In this document: piece after piece, positions 10,630-21,777 of the stretch
How positions within the stretch are numbered: position 1 is the stretch's first letter
How the letters are laid out: each line of letters starts with the position of its first letter
Assembly: GCA_027422505.1 (NCBI GenBank)
Contig: JAPQWV010000017.1
Span: forward strand, 17,919,501-17,983,500
DNA from: Craterostigma plantagineum
Lineage: Eukaryota; Streptophyta; Magnoliopsida; Lamiales; Linderniaceae
Length of the DNA stretch: 64,000 nt
Reading direction: 5' to 3'
Notes under the pieces: model-generated
What the model was told of the DNA's origin: nothing
The model's database searches: none
Seen by the model: the letters and a program-made list of their open reading frames with translations, nothing else
Position numbers and translations under genes: made by a program

Positions 10630-13203
10630 GTTAATGCCTCTAATTGATTGCAAGGCCATTATTAGTGAAGCACAAACTTCCCTCGTCTTGTTGGGGACAT
10701 GCTATATTACATGCAGTGACATTAATTCGCATAAGGCCAATTAGTTATCATGATATCTCCCCATTGCAAATTGTTTATGGTCAGGAAACCAAATATTTCC
10801 CATCTACGAATTTTTGGATGTGCGGTATATGTTCCAATTGCACCACCACAACGCACAAAGATGGGACCTCAATGACGTTGGGAATATATGTCGGATTTGA
10901 ATATCCGTTAATAATAAAATATTTAGAACCATTGACAGAAGATTATTTACAGCTCGATTTACCGACTGTCATTTTGATGAATCAAAATTTCCAACATTAG
11001 GGGGAGATAAAGAAAATAAACAGCTGGTTAAAGATCTTAGTTGGAATGAATTATCATTGGCTCATTTTGATCCTCGTACAAAAGAATGTGAACTTGAAGT
11101 TCAAAAGATAATTCATTTACAAAATTTAGCAAATCAATTGCCAGACAGTTTTACTGACCAGAAAAGGGTGACTAAATTGCATATACCAGCTGTTAATGCT
11201 CATGTTAGAATTGATTCTTCTTTTGATAATATTAATAATAATATTGAGCAGAAACCACAGTTGAAACGTGGTAGGCCCTCATGATCCAAAGACAAGAATC
11301 CTCGTAAAAGAAAGGAGCAAATAAAATAGATGGTCAAATCGAGGATACGTCAACTCTAAGAGAGTCCATGGGCATAAATAAATCTGATCAGGTACCTGAA
11401 AATTGAATAAATATTGAAAATGAAGAGATCTCAATAAATTATGCCCATAAATGGAATAAGATGGAACCGAGACGAAGTCAACGTTGATGATATTTTCTCA
11501 TTTAACGTAGCGCTACATGATATTAATGAAACTGAGGATCATGAACCAAAATCTGTAAATGAATGTCGACAAAGAAGTGATTGGCCAAAATGGAAAGCTG
11601 CAATCGAGGCAGAATTAAAATCACTTGAGAAACGAAAAGGATTTGGACACGTGGTTCGTATACCAGAAAATGTAAAGCCAGTTGGATATAAATGGATTTT
11701 CATTAGAAAGAAAAATTAAAATGATGAAATTGTGAGATACAAAGCACGACTTGTTGCTCAAGGCTTTTCACAAAGACCTGGCATTGATACGAAGAGACTT
11801 ATTCTCCTGTGGTGTATGCAACAACTTTTCGTTATCTAATTAGTCTGGCAGTACATGAAGGGCTCGATATGCATCTTATGGATGCTGTCACTGCGTACTT
11901 GTATGGATCACTCGAAGTGACATATACATGAAACTCCTGAGGGATTTTGTTTGCCTGAAAATTCAGGATCTCGAAATGAGTACTCAATAAAGTTGAATAA
12001 ATCGTTCTGCGATTTAAAACATCAGGGCGTATGTGGTATAATCGTTTAAGTGATTATTTACTAAAAGAGGGGTATAAAATGATCAAACATGCCCTATATT
12101 CATGAGAAGAAGTGGAAATGAATTTGTCATCATTGCCGTTTATGTTGATGACTTAAATATTATAGGAACTCCTCAAGAGTTAACTAAAGCAATTACATGT
12201 CTAAAACGAGAATTCGAGATGAAAGATCTCGAAAGAATGAAATTTTGTCTCGGACTACAAATTGAATATTTAAACAATTGAATATTTGTCCATCAAGAGA
12301 CTTATACAAAGAAGATCTTGATATTTGTCCATCATGAGACTTATACAAAGAAGATCTTGAAAAGATTTTATATGGACAAAGCACGTCCATTAACCACTCC
12401 AATTATCGTACGATCTCGTGATGTGACTAAAGATCCGTCCAGACCATGCGATGATAATAAAGAAATACTTGGTGCTGAAGTTCCATATCTTAGTGCTATT
12501 GGAGCATTAATGTATCTCACAAGTCATACTAGACCCGATATAGCATTTGCAGTGAATTTATCAGCAAGATATAGTTCTTCACCAACTAAACGACATTGGA
12601 ATGAGATTAAACAAATATTCCGCTATCTTCAAGGAACTACAGATGCGGGGTTATTCTATTCGAATAATTCACAATCACGTTTAGTTGGCTATGCAGATGC
12701 GGGATTTCTATCTGATCCGCATAACGGACGATCGCAAACAGGTTACTTATTTACACATGGAGGTAAAGCTATTTCTTGGCGATCGGTTAAACAAACCTTA
12801 ATTGCTACTTCTTCAAATCATGCAGAAATATTAGTAATTCATCAGGCTAGTCGAGAATGTGTTTGGTTAAGATCTATTATTCAATGGCTTCAAGACACTT
12901 GTGGACTATCTATTGAGAAATTACCTTCTATAATATTATTTGAAGATAATACAGCATGTAATAGCTCAATTAAAAGAAGGTTACATCAAAGGTGATAGAA
13001 CAAAACACATATCACAAAAATTTTTCTTTAGGCATGAACTTCAGAAAAATGGTGATATTAATGTACAACAAGTTCGGTCAAGTGAAAATCTTGCTGATCT
13101 ATTTACTAAGGCACTTCCTCCAAGAATTTTTGAAAATTTGATATATTCAATTGGAGTTCGAAAACTTAGAGATCTCAAAGGACATTCTCATCAGGGAGAG
13201 TAA
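10630..13203 (+). pseudogene. Copia pol pseudogene (integrase end, RT, RNase H)
   Basis: Frames change repeatedly. The first recognisable peptide (10644-11000) matches the post-catalytic integrase region (ARPLLVKHKLPSSCWGHAI, then GIYVGFEYPLIIKYLEPLT). At 11441-11719 the pre-RT and start of RT appear (PVGYKWIFIRKKN). The polymerase core near 12130-12160 preserves YVDDLN in a broken frame. From 12318 to 12995 the end of RT and the RNase H region are open (TRPDIAFAVN, GYADAGFLSDPHNGRSQTG). The last piece, 12940-13203, contains VRSSENLADLFTKALPP, the usual end of copia RNase H. A 40-bp local duplication at about 12287-12345 (CATCAAGAGACTTATACAAAG and a near copy) adds another lesion. It is non-functional. 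Confidence 0.8.
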
Positions 13204-13401
13204 ATACGTGTTGCACTCTTTTTTCCTTCACTATGGTTTTTCCCACAGGGTTTTCCTAGTAAGGTTTTTAATGAGGCAACAACTAAAAAGCGTATCTAAA
13301 GAATGATGTACTCTATTTCCTTCATTAGGTTTTTATCCCACTAGGTTTTTCCTAATAAGGTTTTAATGAGGCATATTCTTTAGTGGACATCCAAGGGGGA
13401 G

Positions 13402-13627
13402 TATTATGAATAATAAAATTTATTATGTGGATGTCCACATATTTATTAGTGTACAAATTAGGTGAAATAGTACATTGAAATTGCTTATAAATTGTATCGT
13501 CTTTGTAATGCTGATGTATTGAATATTAGTTGTAAAAGAACATTATATTATAAAGTATATTATTCATTATTTCTATGTGTTGATATTAGGCGTCGTTTTA
13601 TACATATAATATAAATATTTTATAACA
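13402..13627 (+). repeat. 3' LTR of the truncated copia relic
   Basis: It begins TATTATGAATAAT, one substitution from a TGTTAT start, directly after a polypurine tract, and ends TTTTATAACA. The ends are thus the inverted pair TGTTAT/ATAACA apart from one change. The 5' LTR is absent from the window. Confidence 0.6.
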
Positions 13628-14001
13628 GTGAGGAAATAATTTTTCCTCACAATACTTATTATATAACGTGATGAAAGTTTTTTCCTCACAAGTGAATATA
13701 TCAGATGTGAGGAAAATTAATTTTGTCATATAATATTGCTACATTTCCTCACGAAAGCTAACATATAATGTGATGAAATGTTGTCATATCATATGTTATA
13801 AAATCCTCAAGTAAAACTAATAATTTCCTAATAATAGACAAATTTCATGTGACAAAAAAATCCTCACATAAAATGAAAATTTTTAATGTTAAATTAGTAA
13901 ATTATAATAATATTCTCACAATCATTAAGTTGTGGAAGAAAGGAAAATTGCCGAGAGAACTCGCTGAATAAAATAAGCCCTCCTCATTATAAGCCCTCGT
14001 T

Positions 14002-14417
14002 CAGATCGGCGTCACGGACGTCTTCACCGTGCGTCGTGACGTTCACTGTAGGCGGATTGAGCGTGATCAACGCAATCGCCGGCGCGTACAACGAGAATCT
14101 GCCGGAATTCCACTTCAGTTTCTTTCTTTTCTATTCTTTTTCGAAGCGGGTTCAGATCTTGAAAAGAGGCATATCGGTCGAAGGAATCATCTTTCAACGG
14201 CTACTCAGTTGGCTATCCCTTGGTGGATCGGCTGATTTGTATCGTCGGCGGACCTAATTCGAACGATTACGGAACGAATCAAATCTTGCATCATACGATA
14301 GGGTTGACCGATTTCACCCAGGAATTGAGGTGTTTTCAGATCGTCACTTGTTACCAGGCGAGCATTGATGAATGCCTACTTCTCCCTTCTTCGATTTCTG
14401 CTGCGTTTCGAGTGTAA
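14002..14417 (+). pseudogene. PDC: Captured pyruvate decarboxylase fragment
   Basis: The peptide QIGVTDVFTV (14002-14031) matches the N-terminal thiamine-diphosphate enzyme region of plant pyruvate decarboxylase, then jumps into VTFTVGGLSVINAIAGAY (frame of 14036), a known PDC stretch found further along, so an internal piece has been lost at the junction. After a gap resembling an intron remnant, IVGGPNSNDYGTN and HHTIGLTDFTQELRCFQ follow (14220-14417). PDC converts pyruvate to acetaldehyde in ethanolic fermentation. The cofactor-binding C-terminal half is absent and frames do not join, so this cannot make the enzyme. It lies inside the CACTA-like element and reads rightward. Confidence 0.8.
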
Positions 14418-14599
14418 GTGTGTGATTTTAGATTCAGTAGGTCGGTTTTTGGCTTGTTTATCTTATTGAGGCGTAGCTATCCTTTTAGGTACGGAGCTCT
14501 TAATTCTTTTGTTTGAGTTCTGTTTTTAGATTTGTGGACATCGATTCACATCGCAAACTCCAAAAACGTACATTGATTTAGCGTCTCATAATTTTGTTG

Positions 14600-15602
14600 T
14601 TGATGTTTTCAGATGTCATCTAGACCAGGCAGGATCAGTCGATTAAAGAAAGATATTCGAACTTTTCACATGCCAATAATGATACTAATAAATGCTTCTT
14701 TGTTAATGATACTGCTAAGTCTACTCATGTAAGCCACTGAAACTCCCTTGATTATTGAATATATTTATGGTACTTTATTAACATGCTTCGATTGTTTGCC
14801 AGGAAAACATGGTTGCTAAAAGGAATGAAATATTCGTTTTGTTTCCTTTTTAGCCAGACAGCAATGAGATTATGTATATGTCACACAATCCTTGCTATCA
14901 TCACTCTAAATCTTCTCGATAGTGTGCATACAAACTTGTAGAGTTGCATCTTTATCGTCGGTTTTTTATAGTCAAACTTTGTGCAGGTCATCTCTGTCAT
15001 GTCTATGTGGACTAGGATGCAGCCAGCGTACGCTGCAAACATGTGGAATGAAGCCCTGACATCTCGTTTTCGAACAGGATCTTGGCTCGCATGAAATCTT
15101 AGCTGAGACTGAAAGACAAGGCATAACGTTCGAACAGTTACTCACAATCCCTGAACAAGACGAATGGCACTACATTGACGGTAAGTCTACTACATGCGTT
15201 GCCTTTATCCTCGCAATGTATAAAGCCGCCGGAGTATTTGGTCCCATCCCAACTCAATCCAAGTAACTGAATTCACCGTAAGCACCTATCGATTTGTTCG
15301 CTCATCCTAAAGATACCCATCTATTCGACTATTCGGTGGATTTTTTCATCACATCCCATATAAATGTAATTAAGTGCTTCTACTTGCAGATAAGGGATGC
15401 ATACATGCTTAAGGTTTTTGAGAATAACACGAGGAGATTGCCCAAGTGGTGTAATGATGGTGAAAATGAGCTTCCATTTTGCCAGATCTTGGGCGACTAT
15501 AAGATGAGTTGCCATATTACAACACTTTGGAGCCATACAGCAACATGAATGAGAACTGCCCTTCTTTGCCTCCAACCTACGAGAGGCCTCTGCTTTGCTG
15601 AA
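14600..15602 (+). pseudogene. Captured fragment of a conserved plant gene of unknown function
   Basis: A possible first exon ends near 14728 (peptide NNDTNKCFFVNDTAKSTHV). A segment after a good acceptor at 14987 reads MWTRMQPAYAANMWNEAL, then needs a one-base frame change to continue as EILAETERQGITFEQLL, IPEQDEWHYIDGKSTTC and MYKAAGVFGP. A final exon (after the acceptor near 15390) reads RDAYMLKVFENNTRRLPKW and CQILGDYKM, then ENCPSLPPTYERPLC before TGA at about 15600. I recognise a conserved plant family that is often labelled inositol-trisphosphate phosphatase without good support, so I assign no function. Frame breaks make it a pseudogene carried by the CACTA-like element. Confidence 0.6.
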
Positions 15603-15939
15603 TTATAACACTTTTTCTTACTTTTTGTGAACGTCTCGCAGGAATGTGCTTCTGTTGTGTTGGCATTGTATTAAGTACGACTCCATATATATTATTGTAT
15701 TATGGTTGACATAAAGTTTGTGAATTCGGAAAACTACTTTTAACGTGAGGAATATTTCCGTATTATAAATCATGGTAATTATGAGGAAAAATATGTTTAA
15801 CGCGAAGAATATTTTCGTAGTATATATAGTAGTAATTATGAGGAAAATTATTTTAATGTGAGGCATATTTTCCTAGTATATATCATGGTAATTGTGAGGA
15901 AAAATATATTTAAAGTGACTAATTTTTTTGTTGCATTGC

Positions 15940-16199
15940 TCGTTTGGTTAGTAGGTTTATATTTAGGAGGATTTAAACTAGTTAGGTTTATATAAAACTA
16001 ATTAATGGGTATAAATAAAATTGTGTTTGGTTAGTGGGTTTAGATAAACACATCAGAGGGGGTGTGGTTTATTTAAACCCATAAGTATGGGTTGAGAGCT
16101 GAATTATATAAACCCATTGTTTAAATATAACTACGAACCAAACACTTGAATATATCTTAAACCCAAGTTTAAAATACCTAAACCCATCAACCAAACATG
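15940..16199. repeat. Probable MITE inside the CACTA-like element
   Basis: CTCGTTTGGTTAGTAGGTTTA at the left is mirrored by AAACCCATCAACCAAACATG at the right, and the interior repeats GGGTTTA / TAAACCC words in both orientations. The ends resemble Tourist-like GTTTGGTT termini. Exact ends and duplication could not be fixed. Confidence 0.45.
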
Positions 16200-16769
16200 T
16201 TTAAATGTGAGGAGGTTCAAAATATGAGACAAAATAGTACATCTATTGTGAGAAAGATTTCGTAACAATAAGAATTTTATGTGAGGAAATTGCATTCCTC
16301 ACATATGCCAAATGTGAGGAAATAAAATATCGTCACATTAGGCGCGATTTGATCTTATGCCACGGGCCTTCGGTCACGACCCGGTGACGAAAATTTTTCC
16401 TCACATTAAACTTATGTGACGCAAAATTTACTCTTTTGTGAGGGAAAAAATCGTCACATAAAAATGACTTTTTTTGTAGTGTATTTTTGGATTAATTGTT
16501 TTGATAAAAAATTATTCGAGTGGTTTCCTGTGTAGTAATAATTCATGACGGAACTCTAAGTCGACGATGCCTAGTTCACCATCATTCCCGCGAAAATTCC
16601 TAGAAAAAAAAAATCGACGACTGAATTTACCAAGTAAAATCCATGTTCTTTATTCAAGTTCAGTAATAGTAAAAATCATTTACAAAACAAACAGTTCAGA
16701 TTTAGACAAAATGCCCATGTCCCTGAGATTTGAAGACAAATGTTTCCATATGTGCGATTAAGCTAATCA

Positions 16770-17616
16770 TAGGGGTGTGCCATTGTTTTCGAAAACCGCC
16801 TGAAATGCACCACACCGCACTGTATAACACAATTAACCGCCAAAACCACCATTCAATTTTATTTACAAAACCGCACCGTGGGTGCGGTGTGAATTTTTGG
16901 TACAAACCGCACCGCACTGAACCGCACTTTAGTTTTCTAGTTTTTTTTACTAATTATACTAATTTTTTCTTTATGGTAATCGTGCATTAGTCATATGTGA
17001 AATTTATTTTTTAGTTTAATTAGTCTTCTTTACTAATAAGTCTTTTAATTATATGCTAATTTTATTGATTATATGAAAGTTATATCATTACTAACATACT
17101 TATTTTATTTTTTATGTTAAACATGTTTCGATAAGAACAAACGGCGGAACATATAGGGTTAAAATATATACGACTCGAACATTTAATAACATATTGACCT
17201 ACTATTTATATTTTGAGCTTCCAATCGGACCACAAAGCTAAACCAATATATGAATAAAAAATTGGCCCCTAATATAAGTAAAGTCTAACATAAAATAAGA
17301 TAACGATACTAATTTTTTTGGACAATGGTGACGCTTCGATATATGAGGCAAATACCTCGACTTGCGCTTTGTTTTTGAGCAAGACAATGTCTCATCACTT
17401 TTTTTGCGCCTAACGCTTTTAAAAACTATTTTTTCATTCAATAAAACATCAGTATCTTCTTTGTTCGGTTAAAAACCGTACCAAACCGCTCGAAACCGTA
17501 CGTGTGGTTTTACTTTTCAAAACCGCGGTTTGAGAATTGTTTTTCAAAAAACCGCATATAGTGATTTGGTGCGGAATTGGCCGAAAACCGCCAAAAACCG
17601 CACCACGCACACCCTA
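16770..17616. mobile_element. Probable hAT element, 0.85 kb
   Basis: The left end is TAGGGGTGTGCC and the right end reverse complemented is TAGGGTGTGCG. Both subterminal regions are filled with AACCGCACCGC / GCGGTGTG words, as in many plant hAT MITEs. The 8-base flanks (GCTAATCA and CATATATC) do not match, so the duplication is lost or the ends are slightly misplaced. It has no transposase. It lies about 260 bp beyond the 3' end of the ADF coding region. Confidence 0.55.
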
Positions 17617-17877
17617 CATATATCCATGTCTTAGCCCTAATCTTGCATGAGTTTGTTTTCTCTTCTGTTTCTCACCATGTAATCAAAGCAATACCGATTC
17701 ACAGTGTAAGACATTTCATCACATGAAGTACAACATAGTATCAATACATTAAAGAATCAAATAATCACTTCATAAAACCAAATTAACCATGGAAAATAAA
17801 TATTTAAGCTCTCATCTTTCCTTGACAGAAAATGGAAGTCGAGGAAGAGATCGAACAAATAAAATTTGTAATAGAAT

Positions 17878-18547
17878 TTAGAGTGCGCGCTCCTTTATGA
17901 TGTCGAGGCTTAGTTCGCTAGCATCGGTGGCTTGCATATCAACTTGAATCCCATCGAGTTCCCTCTTAAACCGATCCTTCGAGCTAGCATAAACCATCTT
18001 ATTCCTCACTTTCGAAGTTTCCGGCGACCTGAAAATGATAAGAGCATGACAACTTCGAACATCTTCAATCAAATGTATGCATTCAAATGAAATTTTGGCT
18101 CAAACGTGTGTTAGAATTAGACGGCTGGAAATAAAGTATATGAAATTAAAATTTAATACGGTAGTTGCAAGCTTAAATTTTATTAGGTGAAATTGATATT
18201 CAACATGGTATCAGATCTAGGACCAACGAGTTCCCATCCACCCATAACAAGAACATTCCACATCTAAGGTTAGATAAAGCTTTTAGGTGATTCAACACAA
18301 CCGATTGCTTTACATTATTTGAGTCAAGTACTTTCTCGTGCAAGATGCGATTACGAAGTTATGAACTATCACATGATTTTTTCCAGAGAAAAAAAGATAT
18401 AGAGATATATAATACAAAAGATGATGGTTTGTGCTTTTCAACCAGAAGGCATGAGGAAAAAAATAGATGCACATTAATAGTTTAGCCTTACATATATATC
18501 ATTCAGTTAGTATCCATGAGGATATCATATAAAAACGATGCTAATAG

Positions 18548-18600
<53 letters not shown>

Positions 18601-19317
18601 GAGGGTGGCATTATAAGAACAAATTTAAGGTGTGATGTTAGACCGACATTAATTTGAAAATAAGTAATTTAGGATAGTAAATGCAAGAACACAAAATTTT
18701 TTCACAAAGTGCTTACTTATGAAAGTTATTGTTCGTATAACGTGACCTAGCAAACTCGTCGGGACCCTAGAATTTGAGGCATCCCTAAATTGCTTAATTT
18801 AAAAAATTATTGCTCGTAAATGTCATTCCCATAATTCGTCATCCAATATAACTCGACCCTTAATTTATAAGACGGAGAAAATAATTAAGCCCGGTATAAT
18901 ATTATATAACAACGACGCTTACCAAGCGATGAAGAAGATCTTGCTTTTCTGGACGTTTTCGTTTGTGGTGAAGTCGAAGTCGAAGACGGCGTAGCGACAT
19001 TCGTCCCTCGGAAGAGAGGCGGTGAAATCTTCGTAAGTGTCTTGTGGGTCGCCTAGCTTATCGATCACCACTTGTTGGTCGTCGATCCTAAATATTATGT
19101 ATCGGTGGTTTCTCTTTGCCTTCAGTTCCAAGAATTTCAGCTTGCACTCGTCCTCCACTGCCATCCCAGAAGCTGCGTTCGCCTGCAATACATATAATTA
19201 CCCAGATTTCATATATATACATGTGACATCTATATATGTGTTTACACAATATATATTTGTGTGATGGATCCCAAAATTCGCGAAGGCAATCGATCAAACA
19301 TATGCAGTAATTACCAT
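17878..19317 (-). CDS. ADF: Actin-depolymerizing factor (ADF/cofilin)
   Basis: The model joins, on the minus strand, 19315-19317 (ATG only), 18923-19182 and 17878-18028: 414 bases, 137 residues, the usual plant ADF size. An exon 1 consisting of just the start codon is typical of plant ADF genes; both introns are GT-AG. The protein starts [10 protein letters not shown], with the conserved Ser6 that is the regulatory phosphorylation site in this family. It carries the ADF-homology fold motifs [21 protein letters not shown] across the exon 2/3 junction, and the actin-binding helix [15 protein letters not shown]. ADFs sever and depolymerise F-actin in the cytoplasm. No stop or frameshift is seen, and the gene looks intact. 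The 19128-19181 context excludes the longer MQANAAS start, which would read through the splice acceptor. A (TA)n run lies in intron 2. Which of the several plant ADF paralogues this is cannot be told. Confidence 0.93.
18551..18598. repeat. (TA)n microsatellite in ADF intron 2
   Basis: About 23 uninterrupted TA units lie within the 894-bp second intron of the ADF gene. Such runs are usually polymorphic in length. Confidence 0.9.
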
Positions 19318-21190
19318 TTGGTTTGCCTTGTGATTACCGGAAAAAAAAACGAAGATTTGCAGGAAAAGAGAGAAATTTTTGGAAAAACACCAGAGGAAAT
19401 TTACATGGACGATGATACGAGATGTTGTGATTATGGTTAATAATTAATCACAAATGGCAACAAACATAGATTTGTTTAGAAGGAATTGGATGGATAGGAG
19501 AAAATAAAGGGGTAACGTACAAATGTTTTCACCATGCTTGTCTCATCTCCTTGTATAAATTTGGAGCGTTGTGAATGATAACCAATCATTTAGTCGGTGA
19601 ATAATGGTAAATAATATATATCTATATAGTATACTGTTCCGTTGGAGTCACGTACGAAGTCTTTGGTCCTCTTTACTTTATAGAGGTTCTCAAATTGAAT
19701 AAAGAATTTACTGGGAATAATTGAGACACTGCTGATAGTTGATATATTTCGCGGCCGAAAATCTTTTAATGCTTTAAATGTTTAAATCTTTAACATGGTG
19801 TCAGAAACAAATGCAGCCTTGAATGTATGCTTAAATACTTGTGTTATTTGTACGCCTGCATTTACGATAAATCCGAAACTAGGACGTGTATAAAGAGTAG
19901 TCAGTCACCTATTACAAGATACCACAGTACATTGGGAGTCCTAAAACATGATCCATTCGCCTACAGTGTTACTTTTAAGGATGCTCATCTATAGCAAACG
20001 ATTATCATCACTTTTCATAAAAGCTTTCAACTTTTAACACAAAACAACATCAGGCCCACTTAATATATAATTGAAACGAGTGAAAAATACATAAAATTAT
20101 GAAAATATATCACCTAGAGCAAAACACACACACAAATCCTAATTGTAATTCTTCCTATTGTCATCATACAAAGTGTCAGAAAGCAAGAATAGATTAAGGA
20201 CTTACCTCATGAGAGTTAGCTGATAGTTGTGTGTTCTTACGCATGATGTAAGAATAAGTGTGTGTGGTGAAGAATTCCTAAGGGATGGCATGATCCAAAC
20301 AAGTGAAAATGAAACCCTTTTCAATTAATAGACGTCGTTGGATCAATGCGATCCCTTTGGAATTTATCACACTCACACCAAGACAATATATATACATATT
20401 CAAGAATCAATTCAGTAAACTCCCTTCAGTTAACCATATGATGTGATTACATATTGAAAATCTATGGTGTGTATGTGGTGTGTTTTATATATGTTGTGAT
20501 CTTACTTGGTGGGCTAAAAATAACAAGGCTAGTCCCTAAGAGGTAGCTAGCTGGATGTTGATTTCATACAAAACATCAAATCAAGAGAAAAAACGTTACT
20601 TTTTTTTATTTCAACGGGAGAGTTTGAAAGATTGAAGACAGCGCATGCGTTACTCTGATGTCGGAAGGGGGCAGATTGAAAAAGATGAGAAAAAGTGTCT
20701 TTTTCAATCTAGTGTTTGCTTTAGCTGTCTCTCTCAAGTGCAACTCTCATCTAACTTTCAATTAAGGAGTGCCCAATTAAGGAGTGCCATTAAAGAGCCT
20801 GGCAATGTCATCATCTCAAAATTTAGGATATGCTTTGTGTCGGGTATCAGACTCAATCTGACATCGGATAGATAAAACAATTCACACTAGTTGATAACAT
20901 TGTATGGTTACTTTTACTGTTGCCAATTGGTTTTAGAGTTTGTGCTCAGAATATTTTATTCCGCAATAATTGGTGCAGTGAGCAAGGTTCTAACCTAAAT
21001 ATGACGGGCATGATTGATGCCTTATATATAAATCTTCGTGATATTCATTATTGATTGTGGTATAGTCGCGTGTCCAGTTGACTGGAAGCGACAAAAGATG
21101 ATTATCTTTGAAGGGATTGCTCGTTTGGTGATCCTACATTTGAGGGGACGATTCAGACCCATTTCACATCGGAATAGACATTCATATCAG
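19318..21190. other. ADF upstream region and intergenic DNA, no recognised gene
   Basis: This stretch lies upstream of the ADF start codon. It must contain the ADF promoter and 5' leader, but no confident TATA box or factor site could be assigned. Reading frames at 20645-20875 and 21038-21244 have no family motif, ordinary intergenic composition and no splice context, and are not called as genes. A short direct repeat, AATTAAGGAGTGCC, occurs twice near 20760-20790. Confidence 0.4.
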
Positions 21191-21195
21191 TTTGT

Positions 21196-21608
21196 TATGA
21201 AGAATTTGATTGTAGTAGTTTGTGAACACGAAGATGTAACGTGATTCGGATTCAAGCTCTTGAATCTTACGTCCACGGCTGAAAGAGGTTTCTTTTATTG
21301 ATTACAGAAAAGACACTTTACAGTGATGAAAATGACTTAAGTTTAACAAATGCTTAAAGAATCAGTATTTATATTAAAATGACACTGCGCGTCTTCATCA
21401 ACGGTTATAACCGACGTCCTTAGTAACTGCGTCTTTATAAGTGAAGTGCACCAGCTAATGAGAAACGCGATATTATAAGTGGGATGCGATTTATCCTTCT
21501 GAGACTTCTGTGCACTGTTTTATCCAAACGAGGATTGAGCTGAGCAAACATACTCAAACTTCTCTGAATCTTTTCCGTGTCTGTCTGAATGTTCTTTTTG
21601 TCTTGATA
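21196..21608 (-). repeat. 3' LTR of copia element (413 bp)
   Basis: It matches the other LTR at 26038-26474 almost base for base. Ends are TATGAAGA and TCTTGATA on the plus strand, an imperfect inverted pair. It lacks a 24-bp block (TATTGGCTCCAAGTGTAGAA and neighbouring bases) that the other LTR keeps after GGTTATAACCG. Confidence 0.92.
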
Positions 21609-21777
21609 GCCCCCCACAAGATGGATGATATAGGTTAATAACAAACATCTTAACTAGGAATCTGCAGTATTGGACCTGAAAGAGGCTTTGTAAATACATC
21701 TGCCAACTGATGTACTGATCTCACCGGGAGCAGCTTAATGGAGCCATTTGACAAGTGATGCCTGATGAAATGGCAAT

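Larger units (their letters stand above)
10577..13627 (+). mobile_element. 5'-truncated Ty1-copia retrotransposon relic
   Basis: Coding sequence starts in the integrase C-terminal half and runs through reverse transcriptase and RNase H to a polypurine tract (CCAAGGGGGAG, 13391-13401) and a 226-bp 3' LTR (13402-13627). The 5' LTR, gag, protease and integrase catalytic core are missing. The truncation point near 10577 is approximate because no flank duplication can be recognised. The downstream neighbour is the CACTA-like element, which begins immediately after the LTR, so this copy probably inserted into that element or both were deleted together at the left. Confidence 0.75.
13628..16481. mobile_element. 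CACTA-like element carrying host gene fragments
   Basis: The right end reads GACTTTTTTTGTAGTG, the reverse complement of a CACTACAAAAAAA terminus, the hallmark of CACTA/En-Spm elements. Subterminal DNA on both sides is dense in TGTGAGGAAA / TTTCCTCACA and GTCACAT words in both orientations (13628-13910 and 15735-16480). The left CACTA terminus is missing where the copia relic abuts. No transposase is visible. The middle holds fragments of two unrelated host genes with intron-like remnants, so this is a gene-capturing (Pack-type) element. Confidence 0.7.

Noticed and set aside
16770..17616. Full hAT element with intact 8-bp duplication
   Set aside because: The termini pair well but the flanking 8-mers do not match, so it is listed only as probable.
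20645..21244. Two possible small genes (20645-20875 and 21038-21244)
   Set aside because: No family motif, no splice or promoter context, and length expected by chance in this composition.
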